13,156 nt of DNA from an uncultured Collinsella sp. (GTDB lineage: Bacteria > Actinomycetota > Coriobacteriia > Coriobacteriales > Coriobacteriaceae), in NCBI GenBank assembly GCA_900752425.1, contig CAADVE010000205.1, positions 1-13,156 of the forward strand, given 5' to 3'. Each line of letters opens with the position of its first letter. Within the stretch, counting starts at the first letter, position 1. The notes under the pieces were generated by a model. That model did not search any database. It worked only from the letters and a program-made list of their open reading frames with translations, and was not told the DNA's origin. Shown here one piece after another: positions 1-6,990 of the stretch. The translations under genes and the position numbers were made by a program.

Positions 1-2
1 CC

Positions 3-386
3 CGCCGCGAGGCTCGGGAAGAGGCCCGTCGCGAGCGTGAGGAGCTGGCTGCCCTGCGCGCCGAGCGTGCGAAGGCCGAGGAGGCCGCCGCGAACGCCGC
101 ATCCGCATCGGCGCCCGCGCCCGCACCCAAGCCCGCTGCTGCGAAGCCTGCACCTGCCGCGCCCAAACCTCAGCCTAAAAAGGCCGCCCGTCCCAAGTCC
201 GTCGAGCCCAAGCCGAGCCGTGACGAGATGACCTTTGCCCAGCGCATGGTTACCTCCAAGGAGCCTATGGGCGAGAACGAGATCCCTGGCATGGCGCCGG
301 CTCAAAAAATCATCATTGTCCTTGCCCTCATCGCGTTTGTCATCTTTATGGGCTACACGATCCTGACCAGCATGGGCCTGCTCTAA
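3..386 (+). CDS. C-terminal part of a tail-anchored membrane protein (function unknown)
   Basis: An open frame enters from the left edge and ends at TAA 384-386; the start lies outside the window. The visible 127 residues fall into three parts. Residues 1-30 are Arg/Glu/Ala-rich and probably form a charged coiled coil. Residues 31-72 are an Ala/Pro/Lys-rich, probably disordered linker. After a short polar stretch, residues 103-121 form one hydrophobic segment (starting IIIVLALIAFVIF) with only about six residues behind it. This layout predicts a protein with its bulk in the cytoplasm, held in the membrane by a C-terminal anchor. I do not recognise a family and assign no function. No clear terminator follows before pncB, so co-transcription with pncB is possible. 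Confidence 0.75.
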   Translation, partial: RREAREEARREREELAALRAERAKAEEAAANAASASAPAPAPKPAAAKPAPAAPKPQPKKAARPKSVEPKPSRDEMTFAQRMVTSKEPMGENEIPGMAPAQKIIIVLALIAFVIFMGYTILTSMGLL

Positions 387-470
387 CCGACTCGCATCGG
401 GCGTCATGTCCGCATGCTCTGCTCTCGTCCAACCCTCAAATTCTGCACCACACATCCGAAAGGTCGCCCC

Positions 471-1976
471 ATGGCTTTGACCGACATCTCGCATCCCACC
501 GACATTGCAATGCTCACCGATCTGTACGAGCTCACTATGGCCCAGGGCCTGTGGGAGAGCGGCAAGGCCAATGAGCAGGGTTGTTTTACCGCGTTTTACC
601 GCGACCATCCCTTTGGCAGCGCCTATGCCGTCATGTGTGGCACCGCCGAGCTGCCCGAGCTCGTCGAGAACCTGCGCTTTACGCCCGAGGATATCGACTA
701 CCTCGCCTCGCTTGAGGCCCCTGCCGGCGGCGCGATGTTCAAGTCCGCATTCCTCGACTACCTGCGCGATTTTCGTGCGCATGTAAATATCGACGCCGTC
801 CCCGAGGGCGAGCTCGTCTTTCCGCGCGAGCCCATGGTGCGCGTCACCGGCCCCGCGTTGGAGTGCCAGCTGCTCGAGACGGCGCTGCTCAACATCGTCG
901 GCTTCCAGACACTTGTCGCCACCAAGACGGCGCGCGTGGTGCTCGCCGCCGACGGTCGCCCCGTGGCGGAGTTTGGCCTGCGCCGCGCCCAGGGTCCCGA
1001 TGGCGGCCTGGCCGTTGCGCGCGCGAGCTACGTTGCCGGCTGCTCCTCTACGTCCAATGTACTCGCCGGGCGCCGCTACGGTATTCCCGTCTTTGGCACG
1101 CATGCGCACAGCTGGGTGATGAGCTTCGATTCCGAGCTCGAGGCCTTCCGCGCCTTTGCCAAGTCGAGCCCCAAGAACTGTACGCTGCTCATCGACACCT
1201 ATGACGTGCGCGAGGGCTGCGAGCATGCCATTACGGTTGCCAAGGAGATGGAGGCGGTGGGCGAGCGTCTGTCGGCTATTCGCATCGACTCCGGCGACCT
1301 CGCCAAGCTCTCCAAGTATGTTCGCGGCCGTTTTGATGCCGAGGGCCTGCCCTATGTGGGGATCTCGGTTTCCAACGATCTTGACGAGTACACGATTCAG
1401 TCGCTGCTGGACCAGGGCGCGCCCATCGATAGCTTTGGCGTGGGTACCAAGCTCGCGACCTGCTATGACCAGCCGGCGCTGGGTGGCGTGTACAAGCTTT
1501 CCGCCCGCCGTGCGAGCGAGGCAGATCCATGGACGCCGGTGGTCAAGCTCTCCGAGCAGCCCTACAAGCGCACGATCCCGGGCGTGCAGCGCGTGCGCCG
1601 TTATTACGACGGCTTTGGCGGCCCGGTCTGCGACATGATCTACGACGAGGACCATCTGGCGGGGGAGGGCGCCGCGCGCGGCAATACCCTCGTGGCCGTG
1701 AATGATGCCGCCCTGGTGACCGATGTGTCGGAGCTTGAGTATCGCGAGCTGCTGGTGCCGATCGTGCGCGATGGCAGTGCAGTGGCTCCGCGTGAGAGCA
1801 TCCAGGACGCGCGCGAGCGCTGTGTTTGGGCGCTCGATCATCTGGACGCAGCTTTCAAGCGCTTCCTGTACCCGCAGACCTATGTGGTGGGCATGGAGCA
1901 GGGCCTGGCTCAGGTACGCGACGAGCTCGTGCGCAAGAACATGGCCGCGGCCTCTGCCTTTCCCTGGGCAAAATGA
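471..1976 (+). CDS. pncB: Nicotinate phosphoribosyltransferase
   Basis: The 501-residue product matches the Gram-positive NAPRTase type. It would join nicotinate and PRPP, with ATP hydrolysis, to give nicotinate mononucleotide for NAD salvage in the cytoplasm. Family motifs visible are TDLYELTMAQ near residue 16, EFGLRRAQGPDGG at about 167-179, TSNVLAG at 194-200, GTHAHSW at 209-215 (His213 is the likely phospho-accepting histidine), LIDTYD at 240-245, IRIDSGDL at 270-277 and FGVGTKL at 322-328. The length is normal for this family. The frame stays open upstream to an ATG at 414, but 471 is preferred: it follows a GAAAGG-like ribosome site and gives the usual MALTDISHPTD start, whereas the 19 extra residues look unlike protein. 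The stop codon lies within a terminator stem. No change in key residues was noticed. Confidence 0.95.
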   Translation: MALTDISHPTDIAMLTDLYELTMAQGLWESGKANEQGCFTAFYRDHPFGSAYAVMCGTAELPELVENLRFTPEDIDYLASLEAPAGGAMFKSAFLDYLRDFRAHVNIDAVPEGELVFPREPMVRVTGPALECQLLETALLNIVGFQTLVATKTARVVLAADGRPVAEFGLRRAQGPDGGLAVARASYVAGCSSTSNVLAGRRYGIPVFGTHAHSWVMSFDSELEAFRAFAKSSPKNCTLLIDTYDVREGCEHAITVAKEMEAVGERLSAIRIDSGDLAKLSKYVRGRFDAEGLPYVGISVSNDLDEYTIQSLLDQGAPIDSFGVGTKLATCYDQPALGGVYKLSARRASEADPWTPVVKLSEQPYKRTIPGVQRVRRYYDGFGGPVCDMIYDEDHLAGEGAARGNTLVAVNDAALVTDVSELEYRELLVPIVRDGSAVAPRESIQDARERCVWALDHLDAAFKRFLYPQTYVVGMEQGLAQVRDELVRKNMAAASAFPWAK

Positions 1977-2009
1977 TCCGCATGCGACGGAGGAAAACGG
2001 ATCATTTTT
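1970..2009. terminator. Intrinsic terminator overlapping the pncB stop codon
   Basis: A perfect 11-base inverted repeat pairs 1970-1980 (aaaatgatccg) with 1998-2008 (cggatcatttt) around a 17-base loop. The right arm runs into a T tract and the left arm begins with an A tract, so it could also stop transcription on the other strand. The TGA stop of pncB (1974-1976) lies inside the left arm. Confidence 0.7.
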
Positions 2010-2057
2010 CTCGCTTGCCCGTTCATCCGTTCGCTGAACAGTCGATTGGTTTGACGT

Positions 2058-3185
2058 ATGACGACTTCTTATAAAACGATGGTGGTAAAGATCGGTTCGT
2101 CCACGGTGGTGGGCGCCGATGGCAAGGTCAACCGCGCCTTTATCGGCGGACTTGCCGATCAAGCCGCAGCGCTGCGCAAGCTCGGCTGGCGTCTGGTCGT
2201 GGTGAGCTCGGGCGCTATTGCCTGTGGCTATCCCGTGTTGGGCTTCGACCGCAAGCCGGTCGGCGACCTTCCGAGCCTGCAGGCCTGCGCCTCGGCTGGT
2301 CAGTGCATCATCTCGTCGGCCTACGACGAGGAGTTCCATGCGCGCGACCTGCTCACCTCGCTCGTGCTGCTCACGCGTCACGACACGGCGCGTCGCACGT
2401 CCTACCTGCACGCGCGCGACGCCCTGCTGCGTCTGGTGGAGCTGGGCGTGGTGCCGGTCGTCAACGAGAACGACACCGTTACCGTCGACGAGATCAAGTT
2501 TGGCGACAACGACACACTGGCGGCGCTCGTGAGCTGCCTGGTATCTGCCGATCTGTGCGTGACGCTCTCGGACATCGATGGTCTCTATACTGCCAATCCG
2601 CATGAGGACCCCACGGCCGAGTTTGTTCCTGTCGTGCATAAGATCGATGCCAAGATTATTGCCTCGGCGGGCGATTCTTCCACATCGGTGGGCACGGGCG
2701 GCATGATTACCAAGATCCGCGCGAGTCGCATCCTGATGACGGCGGGCATTCAGAGCGTGATTTGCTCGGGCGAGGAGCCCGATGCGCTCGTGCGCCTCGC
2801 CCGCGGCGAGAGCGTGGGCACGCTGTTCGATCCGCCGGCGGAGCGTCTGGACATCGCGCCCCGCAAGCTGTGGATCGCGCTGGGCGACAAGGCACATGGG
2901 TCGGTGACGGTTGATGATGGTGCTGCGAAGGCGCTGGTTAGCCGTGGCTCTTCCTTGCTTGCGGTGGGTATTCGCGAGGTCGATGGCCAGTTTGCCGAGG
3001 GCGATGTGCTCGATGTGTGCGATCCGAGCGGTATGGTCGTCGCCCGCGGTATCGCCGAGGCCGATTCGGACGTGCTGGAACTTGCTGCCGGTCGCCGCCA
3101 GGACCAGATCGCCAGCAACCGCCTGCTCGCTAACCTGGCCGAGAAGCCGGCGATACACAGGGATAATTTAATCGTCTTCGCATAA
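2058..3185 (+). CDS. proB: Glutamate 5-kinase
   Basis: The 375-residue product phosphorylates the gamma-carboxyl of glutamate with ATP, the first and normally feedback-controlled step of proline synthesis. The amino-acid kinase domain covers about residues 6-255, with VVKIGSS at 9-15, VVSSGAI at 48-54, VVNENDTV at 134-141, FGDNDTLAA at 148-156, LSDIDGLYT at 170-178 and TGGM at 213-216. A PUA domain follows at about 268-350, as in the E. coli-type enzyme. A stop at 2052-2054 limits the start to ATG 2058 or ATG 2079; 2058 gives the usual few residues before VVKIGSS. No good ribosome binding site precedes either one. Its usual partner proA lies 1.7 kb downstream, beyond an oppositely oriented gene, so this is not a proBA operon. 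Confidence 0.95.
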   Translation: MTTSYKTMVVKIGSSTVVGADGKVNRAFIGGLADQAAALRKLGWRLVVVSSGAIACGYPVLGFDRKPVGDLPSLQACASAGQCIISSAYDEEFHARDLLTSLVLLTRHDTARRTSYLHARDALLRLVELGVVPVVNENDTVTVDEIKFGDNDTLAALVSCLVSADLCVTLSDIDGLYTANPHEDPTAEFVPVVHKIDAKIIASAGDSSTSVGTGGMITKIRASRILMTAGIQSVICSGEEPDALVRLARGESVGTLFDPPAERLDIAPRKLWIALGDKAHGSVTVDDGAAKALVSRGSSLLAVGIREVDGQFAEGDVLDVCDPSGMVVARGIAEADSDVLELAAGRRQDQIASNRLLANLAEKPAIHRDNLIVFA

Positions 3186-3199
3186 CCAATTGACGCTGC

Positions 3200-3298
3200 A
3201 AACGCCCCTAAGCGGCAATCTGACGTTCAATCGTCGGGCATGACCAAAAGGTCAATGCCCTCCTCTTTCACGTCACCTTGCTCGCTTAGGGGCGTTTT
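3200..3298. repeat. Long nested hairpin between proB and the convergent hydrolase gene
   Basis: A perfect 15-base inverted repeat pairs 3200-3214 with 3283-3297. Inside it the pairing continues after a bulged T at 3282: gcaa 3215-3218 with ttgc 3278-3281, tgacgt 3221-3226 with acgtca 3270-3275, and a terminal hairpin 3236-3245 with 3250-3260 (one bulged A) around an AAAA loop. The outer right arm ends in four T, so it could end proB transcription. It is far longer than a normal terminator and might be a small palindromic mobile element or a structured RNA. Confidence 0.65.
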
Positions 3299-3330
3299 CG
3301 CTTTCCGTTCTCTACCTGCGGCATTGTCGT

Positions 3331-3394
3331 TGCCGGCACTTGTTCGGCACTTGGGGACGTTCCTTTTGTGCCGGCAGGTGGGGACACTCCTTTG
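3331..3394. repeat. Palindromic repeat with two GGGGAC-type boxes
   Basis: A 9-base inverted repeat (tgccggcac 3331-3339, gtgccggca 3368-3376) encloses a 28-base loop. The boxes ttggggacgttcctttt (3351-3367, in the loop) and ggggacactcctttg (3380-3394) are related to each other. On the minus strand they read caaaggagtgtcccc and aaaaggaacgtccccaa. The element abuts the stop codon of the hydrolase gene, for which the hairpin may act as a terminator. A direct repeat, cggcacttg, is at 3334-3342 and 3345-3353. Confidence 0.6.
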
Positions 3395-4813
3395 CTAGAA
3401 GATCTGGCGCAGGTCTCCTCGGTTGAGGGCTTCGTCGAAGAGGTGCTTGAACACCACGCTGCCGTGCAGGCCATCGTGCTCGAACTCGTTAGTCACCCAG
3501 GCATGCGAGTTGCCCACGCGGCTGAGCGTATCAAGCTGCAGGCCCGAATCCACGTACATGTCGTCGAAATACACCGCGGCCTGCAGGGGCACCTCGTTGC
3601 ACACCAGTCGTTGCGGGTCGTAGATCTTGTCCCAGCTGGTGTCTTCCATTAGCAGGTCCATGGCGGGCTTGAAGGGCTTGAGCTCGGGCATCTGCTCGAA
3701 CATCCACGGGAACATGGCCTCGCCGGTAAACATGAGCGGGCGCGCGAGGGTGTCGAACTCGGCGCGATGGGCCTTCTCCTCTGCCGCGGCCCAGCGAATG
3801 GGCATAGTGTCGCCGTCGGCGTATATGAACTCCTGCAGCGTCCAGTACAGCGGATTCGTGCGCGTGTTGGTGCGCTCGAAGGCGCGCATCAAAAAGCTGT
3901 CAGATATCGAGGCGCCGCAGGTCAGCGTGCCGTCACCGTCAACAAAAGCATGATCGATAATCCAGTGCATGCGCTCAAAGCTCGGCTTCATACCAAAGTC
4001 GCTGCCCATGAGCTGTAGGCGCTCGACCGTCATCGGCGAGCCGTCGGGCAGCACGGGCTTCTGAGCCTCGAGCGCATCGGCGAGGGCTGCCACGCGCTCG
4101 ACGTCGGCGGGGTAGCGGTCGTAATACTGCTGCGTCTTGGCGGCCATGCGCGGGAAGGTGTGCGCGTAGATCTCGCTGGCGCTCGCCGGCACGTGGGGGA
4201 TGCCGCCGCAGGTAAAGCTCGCCGCCACGCCCTCGGGGAAGAGCGATAGATAGCTCAGCGTCAAAAAGCCGCCGTAGCTCTGGCCGAGCGTGACCCACGG
4301 CTTGCCGCCAAAGCCCACGAGGCGCAGGTACTCAAAATCGCGCACGATGGAGCTGGCGAGGTGGCGCTTGAGGAAGTCCGCCTGCGAGCGTGCTGTATCG
4401 GCGCCGGCGGCCGTTGCGCGATCATCCAGTGCCTTGATCGTGCGTCCGTCCACGCAGCTACTGCGTCCGGTGCCGCGCTGGTCGGGAAGGACCACGCGGA
4501 AGTGCTTGACGGCCTCCTCGATCCAGCCGTCGCTTGTGGGCGACAGCGGACGCGGGCTCTCGCCGCCGGGGCCGCCCTGCAAAAACAGGAGCAGCGGCAG
4601 ATCGTCGTTGATGCGGTCGGGCGCGCAAACTACGCGGTAGAAGAGCTTGATGCTCTCGGGCGCGCCGGCGATTGGTGCCGGCATAGCGCCGCGGCGCATG
4701 GTGCTGCCGACGGCCAGGAGCATCGGCTCCAGGCCGCGCCAGTCAAGGGGGACGTCGATGCTGTGGTCCTCGACGTAAAGGCCGGGGACGTGGTACGAAG
4801 TGATGAGGGCCAT
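3395..4813 (-). CDS. pip: Proline iminopeptidase-type alpha/beta hydrolase (peptidase family S33)
   Basis: The 472-residue product looks like the long actinobacterial form of prolyl aminopeptidase, which removes N-terminal proline from peptides. No signal peptide is seen, so it probably acts in the cytoplasm. Motifs are LQGGPGGESPR at 78-88 (oxyanion region), DQRGTGRS at 111-118, and the nucleophile elbow GQSYGG at 177-182 with Ser179. The C-terminal part, YFDDMYVD at 415-422 and TNEFEHDGLH at 441-450, probably supplies the acid and His446. The helical cap lies between, at about 205-370. ATG at 4813 is chosen because GGAAG lies 7 bases upstream and the protein then starts MALITSYHVPG; the frame stays open to 4894 without protein-like sequence. 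It runs convergent to proB and divergent from proA. The exact substrate is inferred; a general aminopeptidase or esterase role is possible. Confidence 0.85.
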   Translation of the reverse strand: MALITSYHVPGLYVEDHSIDVPLDWRGLEPMLLAVGSTMRRGAMPAPIAGAPESIKLFYRVVCAPDRINDDLPLLLFLQGGPGGESPRPLSPTSDGWIEEAVKHFRVVLPDQRGTGRSSCVDGRTIKALDDRATAAGADTARSQADFLKRHLASSIVRDFEYLRLVGFGGKPWVTLGQSYGGFLTLSYLSLFPEGVAASFTCGGIPHVPASASEIYAHTFPRMAAKTQQYYDRYPADVERVAALADALEAQKPVLPDGSPMTVERLQLMGSDFGMKPSFERMHWIIDHAFVDGDGTLTCGASISDSFLMRAFERTNTRTNPLYWTLQEFIYADGDTMPIRWAAAEEKAHRAEFDTLARPLMFTGEAMFPWMFEQMPELKPFKPAMDLLMEDTSWDKIYDPQRLVCNEVPLQAAVYFDDMYVDSGLQLDTLSRVGNSHAWVTNEFEHDGLHGSVVFKHLFDEALNRGDLRQIF

Positions 4814-4925
4814 GTGAGTCTTCCGTTCGTTGCGGTGTTTCGGGTTGACCAATTCTACCGCCGCGGGCGAGGCCATGCGCAAATCGGCTACCATGGTTGC
4901 AAACTTCTAGGAGAAAGGGCCGCCC
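4814..4925. promoter_or_regulatory. Divergent promoter region between the hydrolase gene and proA
   Basis: This 112-base spacer must hold promoters for both flanking genes. On the minus strand a good -10-like TAGAAT lies at 4857-4852, with only a weak TTGCGC 19 bases upstream. On the plus strand TACCAT at 4889-4894 is a possible -10 for proA without a clear -35. The proA ribosome site AGGAGA is at 4909-4914, 11 bases before its ATG. The assignments are tentative. Confidence 0.35.
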
Positions 4926-6212
4926 ATGTCGGTCGATATAGCCACGTATGTCCACGATCTTGCCGTTGCCGCCAAGGCGGCGTCGGCCTCGCTTGCCACG
5001 GCGAGCGATGAGCAGCGCCAGGAGGCCGTGCGCGCCATGGCCGCAGCACTGCGTAACGGTGTCGACTCCATCGTCGCCGCCAACGAGCTCGATATGTCCG
5101 CCGCGCGCGATGCGGGTACCTCGGCCGGACTGCTCGATCGCCTGCTGCTGACGCCCGAGCGCGTCGAGGGCATGGCCGCCGGCCTGGAAAAGCTCGCCGA
5201 GCTGCCCGATTCCGTGGGCCGCGTGCTCGACCACCGCGTGCTTGCAAGCGGCGTGGACCTGACCCGTGTGAGTGTGCCGCTGGGCCTGGTCGCCATGGTC
5301 TACGAGGCGCGCCCCAACGTGACGGCCGACGCCGCAGGCATCTGCATCCGTACCGGCAACGCCTGCATTCTGCGCGGCGGCTCGCTGGCCTATCACTCGT
5401 GTGCCATGATCGTCGAGCTGCTGGCCGATGCGCTCGAGACCAAGGGTTTCCCGCGCGAGGCCGTGTCGATGATCGAGTCCACCGATCGCGAGGCCACCGG
5501 CGAGCTCATGAAGCTTCGCGGCATCGTCGATGTGCTCATTCCGCGCGGCGGTGCGGGCCTGATCCAGCGCTGCGTGCGCGAGTCGCTTGTGCCGGTGATC
5601 GAGACGGGCACGGGCAACTGCCACATCTACGTGCATGAATCCGCCGACTTTGATAAGGCGCTCAACATTATCGTTAATGCCAAGACCCAGCGCGTAGGCG
5701 TGTGCAATGCCGCCGAGTCGCTGCTGGTCGACCGTGCTGTGGCCGATGCGTTTTTGCCCGCGGTCGTGGCCGTGCTGCACGACCACGGCGTGCTCATTCA
5801 CGGCGACGAGGCAACCTGCGCCGCATGCGCCGATGCCGGGCTTGCCGAGGGTGATGACTACGTCGCCGCGACTGAGGAGGACTGGGGTCGCGAGTACCTG
5901 GCGCTCGAGATGAGCGTGAAGGTCGTGGCAAGCGAGGACGAGGCCATCGCACACATCAACCGCTACGGCACGATGCACTCCGAGGCCATCGTTGCCGAGG
6001 ACACGGATGCTTGCGAGCGCTTCCTGGATGCGGTCGATGCCTCGGCCGTGTACGCCAACGCCAGCACGCGCTTCACCGACGGCGGCGAGTTTGGCCTGGG
6101 CGCCGAGATCGGCATCTCGACCCAAAAGCTCCACGCCCGCGGCCCCTTTGCCGCCGAGGCCCTCACCACCTACAAATACAAGCTCCGCGGCACCGGCCAG
6201 GTCCGTCCCTAA
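4926..6212 (+). CDS. proA: Glutamate-5-semialdehyde dehydrogenase (gamma-glutamyl phosphate reductase)
   Basis: The 428-residue product carries out the second step of proline synthesis, the NADPH-dependent reduction of gamma-glutamyl phosphate made by ProB. It belongs to the aldehyde dehydrogenase fold and has the family's normal length. Visible motifs are PLGLVAMVYEARPNVT at about 118-133, the ILRGGS loop at 148-153, IPRGGAGLI at 205-213, VIETGTGNCHIYV at 224-236, and KTQRVGVCNAAE at 253-264 with the catalytic Cys260. The C-terminus, GPFAAEALTTYKYKLRGTGQVR, is typical. The ATG at 4926 follows the ribosome site AGGAGA at 4909-4914 and matches the expected N-terminus. It is transcribed away from the peptidase gene, and its 3' end faces the convergent HD gene with a hairpin between them. 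I see nothing odd in it. Confidence 0.96.
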   Translation: MSVDIATYVHDLAVAAKAASASLATASDEQRQEAVRAMAAALRNGVDSIVAANELDMSAARDAGTSAGLLDRLLLTPERVEGMAAGLEKLAELPDSVGRVLDHRVLASGVDLTRVSVPLGLVAMVYEARPNVTADAAGICIRTGNACILRGGSLAYHSCAMIVELLADALETKGFPREAVSMIESTDREATGELMKLRGIVDVLIPRGGAGLIQRCVRESLVPVIETGTGNCHIYVHESADFDKALNIIVNAKTQRVGVCNAAESLLVDRAVADAFLPAVVAVLHDHGVLIHGDEATCAACADAGLAEGDDYVAATEEDWGREYLALEMSVKVVASEDEAIAHINRYGTMHSEAIVAEDTDACERFLDAVDASAVYANASTRFTDGGEFGLGAEIGISTQKLHARGPFAAEALTTYKYKLRGTGQVRP

Positions 6213-6226
6213 CGCCCGCGCAAACA

Positions 6227-6267
6227 AAAACCACCACAAAGGTGCCTGTCCCCTTTGTGGTGGTTTT
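6227..6267. terminator. Bidirectional hairpin, first copy of a twin element
   Basis: A perfect 16-base stem pairs aaaaccaccacaaagg (6227-6242) with cctttgtggtggtttt (6252-6267) around the 9-base loop tgcctgtcc. It stands between the converging ends of proA and the HD gene, with A/T tracts on both sides, so it can serve both as terminator. A near-identical copy lies at 6937-6977. The core, on one strand aaaggtgcctgtcccc, resembles repeats seen near REP-type (Y1) transposases; that link is inference. Confidence 0.75.
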
Positions 6268-6282
6268 AGGTGGCGTTGACGG

Positions 6283-6882
6283 TTAGGCCTGGAAGGTATC
6301 TCGGTCGGGGGCGAAGGACTGCATGGCCGCGATGGTGCGGTCAAAGAGCTCGGGGAGCTCCCAGCCCAACATCTCGGCGCCCTGCGAAATCACGTCGCGC
6401 GAGCAGCCGGCGGCAAAGCGTTTGTCCTTGAACTTCTTCTTGAGCGACTTAGTCGTAAAGTCCATAACGCTCTTGCTCGGGCGCATGATGACGGCAGCGC
6501 CGATCAGGCCGGTGAGCTCATCGCAGGCAAACAGGATCTTTTCCATCTGCAGCTCGGGCTTGGGTAGTGAGGTGTTGAAGTCCGACGTGTGCGTCTGGAT
6601 GGCGCGAATGAGCTCGGGAGACGCACCTTCGCCCTCAAGAATCTCGGCAGCATAGATGGTGTGGTTAATGGGGTCGTCCTCATGCTCCTCCCAATCCAGG
6701 TCGTGCAGCAGACCGACGATGCCCCAAAACTCCTCGTTCTCGGGGTCGAACTCGCGCGCAAAGTAGCGCATAGTGCCCTCGACCGTCTCGCCATGGGTGA
6801 TATGGAACGGGTCCTTGTTGTGCTCATTGAGCAGTTCGAACGCGCGGTCGCGGGTGATTCCGGCGGTAAGCGGCTCTGCCAT
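6283..6882 (-). CDS. HD-domain protein, putative metal-dependent phosphohydrolase
   Basis: The 199-residue product carries the HD signature: His30 in ITHGETVEG, His60-Asp61 in LLHDLDWEEHED, His98 in QTHTSDF and Asp121 in FACDELTG. These residues normally bind divalent metal and hydrolyse phosphate esters. It is close to a group of roughly 190-residue stand-alone HD proteins of unknown substrate. No signal or membrane segment is present, so it is probably cytoplasmic. A Lys-rich stretch (SLKKKFKDKR) follows at about 146-155. ATG at 6882 is supported by AAGGAG 6 to 7 bases upstream. The gene seems to be its own transcription unit, bounded by twin hairpins at 6227-6267 and 6937-6977. I do not know its substrate. 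Confidence 0.85.
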   Translation of the reverse strand: MAEPLTAGITRDRAFELLNEHNKDPFHITHGETVEGTMRYFAREFDPENEEFWGIVGLLHDLDWEEHEDDPINHTIYAAEILEGEGASPELIRAIQTHTSDFNTSLPKPELQMEKILFACDELTGLIGAAVIMRPSKSVMDFTTKSLKKKFKDKRFAAGCSRDVISQGAEMLGWELPELFDRTIAAMQSFAPDRDTFQA

Positions 6883-6920
6883 AAGAGACTCCTTGTGCTC
6901 GTGGGTATCGATAAGAATGA

Positions 6921-6949
6921 ATACTACTAGAACAAGAAAACCACCACAA
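6921..6949 (-). promoter_or_regulatory. Possible promoter of the HD gene
   Basis: On the minus strand TAGTAT (6926-6921) can be a -10, with TTGTGG (6949-6944) 17 bases upstream. The -35 would lie inside the arm of the upstream hairpin. Transcription would begin near 6914, giving a leader of about 30 bases. The -35 is a weak match. Confidence 0.3.
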
Positions 6950-6977
6950 AGGTGCCTGTTCCCTTTGTGGTGGTTTT
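6937..6977. terminator. Terminator hairpin of the carD-like gene, second copy of the twin element
   Basis: The same perfect 16-base stem as at 6227-6267 (left 6937-6952, right 6962-6977) with the loop tgcctgttc, one base different from the first copy. It follows the carD-like gene on the minus strand and separates it from the HD gene. Confidence 0.75.
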
Positions 6978-6990
6978 TGGCGCGGATGGG

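Noticed and set aside
414..470. Longer N-terminus for pncB from ATG 414
   Set aside because: It has no ribosome site, and the additional 19 residues do not resemble the family; ATG 471 has a ribosome site and the expected N-terminus.
4743..6344. 533-codon minus-strand frame across proA and the hydrolase start
   Set aside because: It overlaps proA completely and shows His/Gly/Arg-rich antisense composition.
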